A DNA stretch of 24,138 bases from an uncultured Kangiella sp. (GTDB lineage Bacteria; Pseudomonadota; Gammaproteobacteria; Enterobacterales; DSM-103792), in contig CAMLNB010000022.1 in the NCBI GenBank assembly GCA_946481205.1, forward strand, positions 1 through 24,138, given 5' to 3'. Both the position numbers and the translations under genes were made by a program. The first letter of the stretch is position 1. Every line of letters starts with the position of its first letter. Positions 13,865 to 21,789 of the stretch are shown piece by piece. Under the pieces are notes generated by a model. It searched no databases. It was given only the letters and a program-made list of their open reading frames with translations, and was not told the DNA's origin.

Positions 13865-15613
13865 CTACTTCTTCGGCAGGACCGCCTCCAGTTGCTTCAG
13901 CTGTTCTGCCAGCGGGCCATCGAGATCGAGCAATTGCTGCCATGCAGCATCGAGCTTGCCAAGCTCGGCGCGGACTTTCTCTTCCGCCTTGGCACGCAGC
14001 TCGGCCTTCTTCTTATCGAGCTCCTTGCTCAGAACGCGGCGTACCGCCTGCTTGACGATGTCGTCCAGCGAGCTGTGGAGTTCCTGCCGGGTGCCGGCGG
14101 CCGAGCGCTCAAACAGCAAGGACAATTGCAGCGCCTCGGTCTGAGCCAGTTCCGCCAGAATCGCTTGGACAATCTCGTTCTTCTGGTCGCTGGCGACCTG
14201 CAGTTTCAAGGCCGAAAACGCCAGCTCGGTTTCCAGCCGCAGCTGATCGGCCTTGCTGTGCACCGTCAGCTCACCGCCCAGCAAGCCCTGCTCCGCGGTC
14301 AACTGCAGCGAGGGTTGCTTGCTCAGCACCTGTGGCTGGAATTTCAGCGCAGCAAACCGCAGCGCGGCGTCGGCAACGGCCTCGGCTTGCCGGCGGTCCA
14401 GACTGGCTTGCAGATCCAGCGTGCCGCCGGTTGCGCCTTTGCCATTCAAATTCAGTCGGGTTGGCTCGGCGATCATCGCCGGGCTGTCGCTGACGTCGGT
14501 CAGCTTGCCGGCAAAGCTGCCCTGCCAACCGAACAGATCCAGCGCGCCATCCAGCGCAGCAGTTTTCAACCAGAACGCCGGCTGGGGATCCCGTTCCGGA
14601 AAGTGCACGGTGACGCCAGCAAACCGCGCCGGTGGTGGCGGTGCATTCGGATCCTGCCCGGCCAGAATGCGGGCTTTGTTGATCCACGGCGAGGCCGTTT
14701 CATACAGGCCCACGCCTTGATTCAGTCGATTCTCCAACTCCGGCCCGAGCATGCCCGACACCAGCTTGTCGGTGCCCGGAATGTTGACGCTCAGCTGGGC
14801 CAGCGCCTTGTCCATGTCTTTCTTCGGCGCGGCTTTGACGGTTTCATACTGCGCCTTCAACGCATCACGGCTTTGCTTGACCTCATCGCGCAGCGCTTTG
14901 ACCGCATCGATATCACGCTTGATGTCTTTGCGCAGCGCATCGATTTCCTTGGCGCTTTTCAGCAGCGCCAAAGCCTGCTCGGTTTTGCTGGCATCGCGAT
15001 CAATTTTCAGCGCCTTCGCCCGCGCTTTGTAGCCGTCGAGTTTGCTGCTGTCCGGCAGCGCCGCGCGCCGGGTTTCGAACCGCTGCTTGGCGGCATCGAG
15101 TTCCGCGCGCAGCTTGTCGACCGACTGCAGCGATTCGAGCTGCAACGACTCCAGGAAGGCCATGCCGCCTTCTTTGTTGCCGAGCGAAGCCCAATCGACA
15201 TTGGCCATCTCCGGCACCAGCTTCATGACGCCTGCCGGCTCCTTGCCCGGAATCGCACCGCTGCTGCTGCGTGCGCTATCAAACTGGATGCCTTTGACCG
15301 CAACATTGTTCAAATGAATGCGCTGCCAGAACAGCTGCTTCAGATCGATGGCCGCATCGATTTCGGCCAGCTCGACCAGATTGCGCATCGGTGAACGGGC
15401 ATTGGTGATCTGCAGACGGGTGAGGGTCAGCTGCCCGTCGAGCAGTTTCAATTCCGCGCTGTCGAGCTCGACTTTGGCGCCGACAAACTCGCTGCCAATC
15501 TGCTCGATGCTGCGCTTGATCAACCAGTCGGCAAACAACCAGTACAAACCTATCAGCAAGGCCACCAGCGCGATGAACACCAGCGCCCCCTGCCAGCGGA
15601 ACCATTTCATCAT
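13865..15613 (-). CDS. TIGR03545 family protein, membrane-anchored, coiled coil with AsmA-like domain
   Basis: A 582-residue protein with one N-terminal transmembrane helix (about 9-27), then an AsmA-like start (LKLLDGQLTLTRLQITN) and the stretch DAAIDLKQLFWQRIHLNNV. A long charged coiled coil fills about 160-265 (KLRAELDAAK, ALRDEVKQSRDALKAQY), and a second helical region rich in K, E and A closes the protein. The bulk should be periplasmic. From memory this family (TIGR03545) is nearly always found beside TIGR03546, as here; neither has a proven function. AsmA-like proteins are linked with envelope lipid transport, which is only a hint. The start follows the partner stop by 3 bp, and its ribosome site (GGGGGAA) lies in the partner's last codons. 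Confidence 0.88.
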   Translation of the reverse strand: MMKWFRWQGALVFIALVALLIGLYWLFADWLIKRSIEQIGSEFVGAKVELDSAELKLLDGQLTLTRLQITNARSPMRNLVELAEIDAAIDLKQLFWQRIHLNNVAVKGIQFDSARSSSGAIPGKEPAGVMKLVPEMANVDWASLGNKEGGMAFLESLQLESLQSVDKLRAELDAAKQRFETRRAALPDSSKLDGYKARAKALKIDRDASKTEQALALLKSAKEIDALRKDIKRDIDAVKALRDEVKQSRDALKAQYETVKAAPKKDMDKALAQLSVNIPGTDKLVSGMLGPELENRLNQGVGLYETASPWINKARILAGQDPNAPPPPARFAGVTVHFPERDPQPAFWLKTAALDGALDLFGWQGSFAGKLTDVSDSPAMIAEPTRLNLNGKGATGGTLDLQASLDRRQAEAVADAALRFAALKFQPQVLSKQPSLQLTAEQGLLGGELTVHSKADQLRLETELAFSALKLQVASDQKNEIVQAILAELAQTEALQLSLLFERSAAGTRQELHSSLDDIVKQAVRRVLSKELDKKKAELRAKAEEKVRAELGKLDAAWQQLLDLDGPLAEQLKQLEAVLPKK

Positions 15614-15616
15614 CGC

Positions 15617-16123
15617 TTATTCCCCCAGCTTGCTGAATGCTTCGGTCCAGCGCGAAGCTTTGAGTAGCTGCATGAACCGGGTTTGTTCCAATTTTTTCTG
15701 CCAACGCTGGCGATACTGGCCAACCGCAAAGCGCACCAGCAGCGCGACCGGGAAGAACAGCGCCAACGATGCGATCACGCTGCCGAGCACGACGGTGTTA
15801 TTGAACCGACTCCAGCGCAGCAGCGCATCGTTGTACCAGTCGGTCCATAGCGGAATCAGTGTTTCGCTATTCAGCAACTGGTAGCCGAGCTGGTGGAACT
15901 GGTTGTCGAACAGATAGGCAAAACCGGCTGACAGGCCCATGAACAGCAGCACAAAACTGATATTGACCCGGAGCAGGCAGATCAACAGCAGCACCAGCAG
16001 ATTGTGCAGATTGAGTAGCGGCGTCAGGCCGAGCATCATGCCGAAGCTGGCGCCGAACGCCAGTTGCCAAGGCCCGGTTTCCGAGTTCAGCAATTGCAGG
16101 GTTTTGATAACGGTGCGTAGCAC
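15617..16123 (-). CDS. TIGR03546 family integral membrane protein (DUF2062-like)
   Basis: A 168-residue membrane protein with the family start LLNSETGPWQLAFGASFGMMLGLTPLLNLHN, followed by two or three helices (about 38-72) and another pair near 100-130, then a basic C-terminal tail (RQRWQKKLEQ). GTG at 16123 is preferred: GAGGA lies 7 nt upstream and the product begins as relatives do. An ATG at 16153 would add ten polar residues and has no site. It is first of a tightly coupled pair with the TIGR03545 gene. The function is unknown; partnership with the AsmA-like protein in the inner membrane is an inference. Confidence 0.88.
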   Translation of the reverse strand: MLRTVIKTLQLLNSETGPWQLAFGASFGMMLGLTPLLNLHNLLVLLLICLLRVNISFVLLFMGLSAGFAYLFDNQFHQLGYQLLNSETLIPLWTDWYNDALLRWSRFNNTVVLGSVIASLALFFPVALLVRFAVGQYRQRWQKKLEQTRFMQLLKASRWTEAFSKLGE

Positions 16124-16184
16124 GAACGTATCCTCAGCAGTGTACGGAGCCATGCCGAGCCAAGCTCGACTCGCTCGAAAAAAA

Positions 16185-16829
16185 TCAGGCCGTGATCGGA
16201 ATGAACCGCGGCGTTTGTTCGACCCGGCGCAGCCAGGCTTGCACAGCCGGATAACGGTTCAGCTCGTAGCCGCCGTCATTGGCGCTGTGGGTATAAGCAT
16301 AGAGCGCGATATCGGCAATGCTGTAACGGTTATCGACAAAGAAGATCTGACGCGCCAGATGCTGCTCCATGACCTGCAGGGCTTTTTCGCCTTTTGGCAT
16401 GCAGCGGGCAATATCGGCCTGATAGGCCGCGGGGTTGGCGGTAAACTTTTTCCAGTACCGCACCGTCGCGATATAGGGCTCATGGCTGTACTGCTCAAAG
16501 AACAGCCACTGCATCACCTGCGCCCGCGCCAGCGGCGCTTGCGGCATCAACGCGGAGCGCTCGGCCAGATAGAACAAAATGGCGTTCGACTCCGGCAACG
16601 CTTCGGTATCACTGAGCTTCAGCACCGGCACTTTGCCATTGGGATTCAACTGGATCAGTAGCGCCCGGTCCGCGGCATTCGCGTGCAGATTGATCGCAAC
16701 GCGCTGAAACGGAATGCCAAGCTGATGCATCGCCAGCCGGGCCTTGTAGCAGTTGCCGCTGAGCGGCATTTCATACAGGGTGTACACCGTTACGTGCCTC
16801 GTGGTCTCTGTCGCATTGAGCTGTTGCAT
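16185..16829 (-). CDS. Glutathione S-transferase family protein
   Basis: A 214-residue cytosolic protein. The thioredoxin-like N-terminal domain (about 13-92) holds PLSGNCYKARL, the cis-Pro motif NPNGKVPVL and the glutathione-contact motif PESNAILFYLAE. The all-helical C-terminal domain contains SIADIALYAYTH, the usual capping motif. The active residue is probably S24 or the nearby cysteine; the subclass is unclear. Start: ATG at 16829 has a poor ribosome site. GTG at 16787 has GAGG about 9 nt upstream and would start directly at the first beta strand (VYTLYEMP), so it may be correct. It follows the alpha/beta hydrolase by about 40 bp in the same direction. Confidence 0.92.
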   Translation of the reverse strand: MQQLNATETTRHVTVYTLYEMPLSGNCYKARLAMHQLGIPFQRVAINLHANAADRALLIQLNPNGKVPVLKLSDTEALPESNAILFYLAERSALMPQAPLARAQVMQWLFFEQYSHEPYIATVRYWKKFTANPAAYQADIARCMPKGEKALQVMEQHLARQIFFVDNRYSIADIALYAYTHSANDGGYELNRYPAVQAWLRRVEQTPRFIPITA

Positions 16830-16868
16830 TGAACCGTTCGATAACGATTGCACCAAGCTTGACTGCAG

Positions 16869-17747
16869 TTATGGCGTTTGCGGGTCCAGTAACCAGCGCG
16901 CGGTGTTATCCCAGACCTGGCGCGGCATGGTGCTGCGGAAGAAACCGAAATGGCCGATTTTGCGCATGCCGACATCGCGCGGTGCCACCGAGACAATCTG
17001 GCGCGGCGCGTTGGCATAGAAACTGGCCACCGATTGCACCGATTTCAGCGGGCCGTATAGCTTGTCATCAGCAATATGCAGAAACCGCAGCGGCGAGCGG
17101 AAACGGTGATAGTGCTCGCGCAGCGGCGTGCCGTCGCTGGCGGTCACATAATCCTTGTGCCGCGACCAGCGCCGCCATTGCTGGGCCATGTCCGGCGGCA
17201 GCGGGCCGATGCCGAAATACTGACCCGGAAAATAACCAAACGCTGGCGTGGTCAACGGAATCAGCACATTGAAGAACAGACCGATGACAAATTTGTGCGG
17301 ATAGGCCCAGTGGCCTTGAAATGCCGACGGCGCTGCGACGCCAAGCAACGCATCGACCTGATCGCAATTCGCTGCCAAACCATACAGCGCAGCGCCAGCC
17401 GAATGACCAACGACGACATGACGGGTCTGCTGCGGAAACCGTTGTTTGACATGCGCAGTCGCCGCGGCCATGTCGAGTTCACCGAGTTGACGAAAGGTCG
17501 CTTTGCAGTGTTTGGGCAAGCCCTGCAGGCTGTCACCATTGCCGCGATAGTCGTAACTGAGCACAGCAAAGCCTTGCTCGGCCAGATAGTGCGCAAACTT
17601 GCTGTAGTAGCGACGCGGCACTGCCAGTGCGGAATTGATTTGCACGACGCAGCCATTGCTGTGCGCCGGCCGCCATTCGGTGGCCCGCAAGCGGGTACCG
17701 TCGGCGCATTCGATATCGGTTTCCTGCGTGGTCAGTACATCTGACAT
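16869..17747 (-). CDS. Alpha/beta fold hydrolase
   Basis: A 292-residue serine hydrolase without signal peptide. It shows DYRGNGDS (66-73), the nucleophile elbow GHSAGA with S116, an acidic residue at D227 or D228 (IADDKLYGP), and H266 (GHFGFF). The middle (150-200) is a lid with hydrophobic helices (FVIGLFFNVLIPL). Layout and the terminal GHFGFF resemble the predicted-hydrolase group COG4757. Substrate unknown. ATG at 17747 has GAGG 6 nt upstream. It probably starts the leftward run with the GST gene. Its leader holds nested inverted repeats. Confidence 0.9.
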   Translation of the reverse strand: MSDVLTTQETDIECADGTRLRATEWRPAHSNGCVVQINSALAVPRRYYSKFAHYLAEQGFAVLSYDYRGNGDSLQGLPKHCKATFRQLGELDMAAATAHVKQRFPQQTRHVVVGHSAGAALYGLAANCDQVDALLGVAAPSAFQGHWAYPHKFVIGLFFNVLIPLTTPAFGYFPGQYFGIGPLPPDMAQQWRRWSRHKDYVTASDGTPLREHYHRFRSPLRFLHIADDKLYGPLKSVQSVASFYANAPRQIVSVAPRDVGMRKIGHFGFFRSTMPRQVWDNTARWLLDPQTP

Positions 17748-17760
17748 GGTGTGCCTCGTC

Positions 17761-17829
17761 CGTTGTTGGCAACGCGTTCAGTTTTCACACTGACGCACTG
17801 TCCACAACGGCTGTGGAAAAAGATGTGAA
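17761..17829 (-). other. Nested inverted repeats in the leader of the hydrolase gene
   Basis: Of the 178 bp between the Kelch gene and the hydrolase, three paired arms are visible: CGTTG/CAACG (17761-17774), CCACA/TGTGG (17802-17816), and outside the latter TTCACA/TGTGAA (17784-17829). They could form an operator or RNA fold; no consensus promoter is clear. Confidence 0.35.
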
Positions 17830-17925
17830 CGGCAGGCGCAAAGCGATGCGCAAGCCCCGTCGAGTCTGTGCCGCGACGCGCTGCTGCTTTTTTGCCCACG
17901 GTTGTTGCGCGTCGTCATGCTGTGC

Positions 17926-19023
17926 TCAGCGCCGGCGATTCGGCGGCACAAACCGGCGCACAACCGGCGTCACTTTCGGACCGGCTTCCATGCCGCCCAC
18001 GGTCAACAAGCCGCCGTTCAATTCCAGCGCGCCGCGAAAATCCATGCCGGCGACCGGCAATTCACCCCAGTCTTCCCAGCGTCGGCTGTTCAGGTTGAAT
18101 GCGGTGACCGTTTTGATTGGCTGCGCCAGCGTGCCATCGTAGCCGGTGCCATTGTAGTTATACGGGGTGCTGGTACCGCCAAAGAACACAATGTGTCGAC
18201 CCCGCAAGCGGGTGCCGATGGCAGCGGCACGGTAACGACCGGGACCGGGCATGGTCGCCAGCTGTTTCCATTTGATCTCGCCGATCTGCTTTTCTTCGAG
18301 CTTGCCATACCAGCAGGCATCGGACAGCGTGTATTGGCGCTTGCCGCCTACGCTACCGGCAACGTAGACCCCGCCGCAGACGACCAGTTCATGATCCAGC
18401 ATGCCGCCGGCATGGCCGAAGACCGGCGTGCCCGGGTAAGGCTGGGCTGGCAGCCAGCGCTCGGTGATGGTGTCGAACCACTGCACCGTCGCGCTGTTAT
18501 CGGTGTTGTTCCAGCCGGACACCAGCAGCACATAGCGGTCCTGCCAGGCGAGCGCGACGCTGTCATCGACCGGTGTCGGAATGGGCGGCAGCACTTCATA
18601 GGTCTGCTGCAAGGGATCGAAACGCAGCACATCGGCGGTGGAAACCTCGGCGCCTGCGGTCGAGACGGTATAGCCGCCGAACAGGAACACCGCCCGATCC
18701 AGCCCGACCGCGGCGCTGGCCAGCCGGCCACTGCCCGGCACCGACGGCAGCACGTGCCAGCGGTTGGTATCGGGGTCAAATTCGTAGGCACTGCGGGAAA
18801 TGGCGGCGGGGGTGCGCTCGTTGCCGAGCCCGAAGAAGCTATATAAGCGTGGCCGGCCGGCAAAACTGAGCTGGGCCACGGCATTGTTGCTGAGCGCTTG
18901 CGGCAGCGGCGGCAATGCCGTTTGGCTCAGGTCACTGGCCGCGGCACCGGTCATCCAGGTCGCCAGGGCCAGCACGCTGCAGCGCGTTAAAGCGTGCCAC
19001 CACCCGATACGTCGCCGCCTCAT
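17926..19023 (-). CDS. Exported Kelch-repeat beta-propeller protein
   Basis: A 365-residue protein with a signal peptide (about 1-30, basic start MRRRRIGW, ending GAAAS) and six Kelch blades. Each has the glycine-rich strand (FFGLG 63, LFGGY 114, LVSGW 167, VCGGV 215, FFGGT 280, TVGGM 341) paired with an aromatic such as W90, W190, W252 or W316. Kelch propellers bind proteins or sugars; the known exported bacterial example is the sialic-acid mutarotase NanM, but no sialic-acid genes lie nearby, so no function is assigned. ATG at 19023 has GGAG 5 nt upstream. It is the first gene of the long leftward array and is divergent from the CigR-like gene. Confidence 0.87.
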   Translation of the reverse strand: MRRRRIGWWHALTRCSVLALATWMTGAAASDLSQTALPPLPQALSNNAVAQLSFAGRPRLYSFFGLGNERTPAAISRSAYEFDPDTNRWHVLPSVPGSGRLASAAVGLDRAVFLFGGYTVSTAGAEVSTADVLRFDPLQQTYEVLPPIPTPVDDSVALAWQDRYVLLVSGWNNTDNSATVQWFDTITERWLPAQPYPGTPVFGHAGGMLDHELVVCGGVYVAGSVGGKRQYTLSDACWYGKLEEKQIGEIKWKQLATMPGPGRYRAAAIGTRLRGRHIVFFGGTSTPYNYNGTGYDGTLAQPIKTVTAFNLNSRRWEDWGELPVAGMDFRGALELNGGLLTVGGMEAGPKVTPVVRRFVPPNRRR

Positions 19024-19109
19024 CCCTGCTCCGGCCCAGCTTGTTTAAGAGAACAGCCCGCATTGTGCCGGGCGCCACAGCCATGAAGCAAGGCAAGTGC
19101 TTACACTAA

Positions 19110-19130
19110 ACACTGGACCCTACTCAGTGT
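19110..19130. promoter_or_regulatory. 6-bp inverted repeat in the divergent intergenic region
   Basis: ACACTG and CAGTGT flank a 9-bp spacer just before the ribosome site (CGGAG) of the CigR-like gene, within the 122-bp divergent region 19024-19145. Possible operator or leader hairpin; no clear -10/-35 pair was found. Confidence 0.35.
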
Positions 19131-19145
19131 TATCGGAGCATCGCC

Positions 19146-19592
19146 ATGTCACACGCTCTTGCGATCAGCACCCTGTTGCTTTTGTTCAGCTCCATCAGTC
19201 TGGCAGCCGAACAGAAAACTGCCACTCCGCCGTTCAGTGAACGCGAACGCGCAGCCATCAGCAGCCACTATCAAACCTTGCAGCGCGACGCCGAGGTTTA
19301 CCAGCAATACCATGAACCGAAAAAAGGCGAGCGCAAGAACCAATCGTTACCGCCGGGTCTGCAGAAAAAAGCCGCGCAAGGCAAGCTGCCGCCCGGTTGG
19401 CAGAAGCGCCTGAAAGTCGGTGCGGTGCTGCCACCGGATGTGCTGGCCGCCGCCGACTCGCTGCCGCCGGCGCTGGTCGCACAATTGCCGGTCGGCCCCG
19501 CCGGTACTATGACCGTACATGTCGATGGCCAGATCATCCGGGTGCTGGAAGCCACCCGCACCATCGTCGATTTTTTTGCCCTGCCGCGCTGA
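19146..19592 (+). CDS. CigR/RcnB-like exported protein
   Basis: A 148-residue exported protein with a signal peptide (1-20, ISLAAEQ). The middle contains the paired motif LPPGLQKKAAQGKLPPGWQ (68-86), then LPPDV and LPPALVAQLP, and the C-terminus has the strand pattern IIRVLEATRTIVDFF. This arrangement is typical of RcnB/CigR-type small periplasmic proteins; CigR was described as an anti-virulence factor in Salmonella, and RcnB acts in nickel/cobalt balance. No metal-binding histidine cluster is seen, so a metal role is not supported. CGGAG lies 8-9 nt before ATG 19146. It precedes a TonB receptor on the same strand, separated by a strong hairpin. Confidence 0.72.
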   Translation: MSHALAISTLLLLFSSISLAAEQKTATPPFSERERAAISSHYQTLQRDAEVYQQYHEPKKGERKNQSLPPGLQKKAAQGKLPPGWQKRLKVGAVLPPDVLAAADSLPPALVAQLPVGPAGTMTVHVDGQIIRVLEATRTIVDFFALPR

Positions 19593-19607
19593 GCCGCGAC
19601 CGTCCCC

Positions 19608-19642
19608 ATCACATGACCGGCGCGACACGCCGGTCATGTGAT
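19608..19642 (+). other. Perfect 15-bp stem hairpin between CigR-like gene and TonB receptor
   Basis: Arms 19608-19622 and 19628-19642 pair perfectly around a 5-base loop (CGACA); the outer arm reads ATCACATGACCGG. It starts 16 bp after the CigR-like stop. There is no T-run after it on the plus strand, so it is not a standard terminator. It could still stop or slow transcription, protect the upstream mRNA, or be an operator for the receptor gene. Confidence 0.65.
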
Positions 19643-19651
19643 TGACTCACC

Positions 19652-19682
19652 TTGCTGCCGATTTTTCGCTGCTGTCTATACT
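19652..19682 (+). promoter_or_regulatory. Possible promoter of the TonB receptor
   Basis: TATACT (19677-19682) is a good -10. The candidate -35 TTGCTG (19652-19657) is 19 bp away, longer than ideal; a better-looking TTGACT (19642-19647) is too far. The start would lie about 25 bp before the ATG at 19715. Confidence 0.4.
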
Positions 19683-19714
19683 GCAGTGACTCGTCCCCTG
19701 ACTTGCTACGGTTG

Positions 19715-21709
19715 ATGCCCACGCAAGCGCTCCCACGATGTGCCCCCTCGGGGCTGCTGCCTGTCCTGCTGCTGTCGCTGCTGTTGGCGCCGCCCACTCA
19801 GGCCGGCGAAGCCGGCACCGACACCGACGATCTGTTCGAGCTGGAATTGCAGGATTTGCTGAATGTTCGCGTCACCGTCGCCAGCGCCCGTGACGAAACC
19901 CTGCGCGACACCCCGGTCCTGGTCTCCCGGCTCGATGCCAGCGAAGCCCGGCAATACGGTTTGCAGACGCTGGCCGAATGGCTGTCGATGTTGCCCGGCG
20001 TGATCGTGCAGGACACCGCCATCGGCACCGAAGCGGTGATGATGCGCGGCCTGGTCGAAGCCTTTAATCAGAAAGTGCTGTTCCTGCTTGATGGCGTGCC
20101 GTATTGGCAGCCGACCCATGGCGATATTCCATTGCCGGCGATCCCGCTGACGCTGATTTCTCACATCGAAGTGATCCGCGGTCCCGGCGGCGTTATTTAC
20201 GGCACCAACGCCACTGCTGGCGTGATCAATGTGGTGACTCGGCGCGATGCCAATCGCGATGTGCTGCTCAGTGTCGGCAGCCACCACAGCAATCGCGGCG
20301 AAAGCTACCAGCACTACGCTTTCGATGAAAGGCGCGATCTGACGCTGGCGGTGTCCGTCAGCAATGGTCAGGAGTACGACGGCGCGTTCACCGATCGCCC
20401 CGTGCCGAGCAGTTTTCCACCGGGCACGCCGCGCGACGGTGAGGTGCCGCGCGACAAAGCTCAGCAGTCGGCGTACCTGCGTTACCGCCACGGCGATCTG
20501 CTGCTGCACTGGCATGGTTTTGAAAGCGACAGCGAAGGCCTCGCCGCCGCCGCGTCGTTGTTGAATCAATCGACACTGGAATATGAAGGCCAGCAACTGA
20601 GCAGCGATTACCGCTTTGATCTCACGAGTGCGCACCGGCTGCAACTGTTTGCCGATTACACCCAGTACACGCTCAGCATTCCAACCGATCGCCAACTCGC
20701 GGGCATTACTGATGGCCTGCAAACCTTTGCTCATGACGGTGACGACAACGAACGGCTACGCGCCGGCTTGCGCTGGCAATGGCTGCTCAACGAACAACAG
20801 TATTTGCAGGCCGGCGTGGTACGCGAACGCCGGCGCAGCGCCGAATACCAGCTTTTCAACCGCAACACCGATGCCTTGTTGGCGGTGCAAATGCCCGCGG
20901 ATGAAAGCAACGAACTGGCCGGTTATGGCCAATGGGATGCCCGCTTTGGCACCTGGCGCACCGTGCTCGGCATGCGCCGTGTTGACAGCGATCAGTTTGG
21001 CAACGAATGGCTGCCGCGCGGCTCACTGCACTGGGATTATTCGCCGGAACAAAACTGGCGGTTGGTCTATTCCGAAGGCTACAACGCACCAACCTTTCTG
21101 CAACTGAATGTGCTGATTCCGCCCAATGCCATTCTCGGCAATCCGGATTTGCGCGCCGAGCGAATCAAGAATCTGGAACTGGCCTGGAGCTGGCAACAAA
21201 CACAGCACAGCCTGACCATTACCGCGTACCGGCTCGATATCGAAGATGCGATCCGTCGGCAATTGATCCCGAACAGCACCTCAGTGACCTTCGTCAATGT
21301 CGCACCGTTCACCCGCAACGGCATCGAAGCCGAATGGCGCTGGCAACAGAAAAACTGGCAATGGTATGGCAGCGCCAGCTGGCAAAAAGAAGGCGATTCG
21401 ATGGCCGATGGTTTCGCCATTCAAACGCCGAAGCACCAGTTCAGTCTCGGCAGCCGTTACAACCACGGCAATCATCAGTTCGGCGCCGCGCTGCGCCACA
21501 TCGGCGAGCGCGCCGTCGCCGATGCCAGCAATCTGTTGTCGCTGCACTATCGCTACCAGCAAGCACGCTGGCAGCTCAGTGTCGATCTCGGCAATGTGCT
21601 CGGCGACGAACAACAGCACCCGGATGTGCAGGATCAAGTGCCGACCCGACTGGTCACCAATGGCCCGGATGAACTCACCGGCCAGCTCAGCTACCAGCTG
21701 CGATTCTGA
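19715..21709 (+). CDS. TonB-dependent outer-membrane receptor
   Basis: A 664-residue outer-membrane transporter. A signal peptide (about 1-30, ending PTQAGEAG) is followed by an acidic segment and the plug domain (about 52-178: TPVLVSRLDASEARQ, LPGVIVQD, MMRGL, LFLLDGVPY, IEVIRGPGGVIYGTNATAGVINVVTRR). The rest is a beta-barrel ending in the required terminal phenylalanine (LRF). The plug type is that of general, vitamin-B12/colicin-receptor-like TonB proteins. The ligand cannot be read from sequence. ATG at 19715 is chosen: it opens a proper signal peptide, and the in-frame TTG at 19652 would add 21 residues that do not fit. The ribosome site is weak (ACGG). No exbB, exbD, tonB or ABC uptake genes are nearby. 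Confidence 0.93.
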   Translation: MPTQALPRCAPSGLLPVLLLSLLLAPPTQAGEAGTDTDDLFELELQDLLNVRVTVASARDETLRDTPVLVSRLDASEARQYGLQTLAEWLSMLPGVIVQDTAIGTEAVMMRGLVEAFNQKVLFLLDGVPYWQPTHGDIPLPAIPLTLISHIEVIRGPGGVIYGTNATAGVINVVTRRDANRDVLLSVGSHHSNRGESYQHYAFDERRDLTLAVSVSNGQEYDGAFTDRPVPSSFPPGTPRDGEVPRDKAQQSAYLRYRHGDLLLHWHGFESDSEGLAAAASLLNQSTLEYEGQQLSSDYRFDLTSAHRLQLFADYTQYTLSIPTDRQLAGITDGLQTFAHDGDDNERLRAGLRWQWLLNEQQYLQAGVVRERRRSAEYQLFNRNTDALLAVQMPADESNELAGYGQWDARFGTWRTVLGMRRVDSDQFGNEWLPRGSLHWDYSPEQNWRLVYSEGYNAPTFLQLNVLIPPNAILGNPDLRAERIKNLELAWSWQQTQHSLTITAYRLDIEDAIRRQLIPNSTSVTFVNVAPFTRNGIEAEWRWQQKNWQWYGSASWQKEGDSMADGFAIQTPKHQFSLGSRYNHGNHQFGAALRHIGERAVADASNLLSLHYRYQQARWQLSVDLGNVLGDEQQHPDVQDQVPTRLVTNGPDELTGQLSYQLRF

Positions 21710-21789
21710 GTTCGCGGTTTCGATTCCGAAACCACACACTGCGAAAACCACACACCGCGCGTTCAGCGAACGCCGCGCGCCTTTCTCCC
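21710..21789. other. Convergent intergenic region with two hairpins and a short direct repeat
   Basis: Between the TonB receptor (+) and gcvA (-) lie GGTTTCG/CGAAACC (21716-21733, 7-bp stem), GCGTTC/GAACGC (21759-21773, 6-bp stem), and a near-repeat of CGAAACCACACAC (21727 and 21742). Neither hairpin has a long T-run. They probably serve as weak terminators for the two converging genes. Confidence 0.4.

Noticed and set aside
13850..15394. 514-codon plus-strand frame
   Set aside because: It lies opposite the TIGR03545 gene, which has clear membrane and coiled-coil features.
17784..17829. CRP site
   Set aside because: TTCACA and TGTGAA are in the wrong order and too far apart for a CRP box.
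17926..19023. Sialic-acid mutarotase NanM
   Set aside because: Only the Kelch architecture agrees; no nan genes lie nearby and catalytic residues could not be confirmed.
19715..21709. Siderophore or vitamin B12 receptor
   Set aside because: The plug is generic and no siderophore, cobalamin, exb or uptake genes are nearby, so no ligand is assigned.
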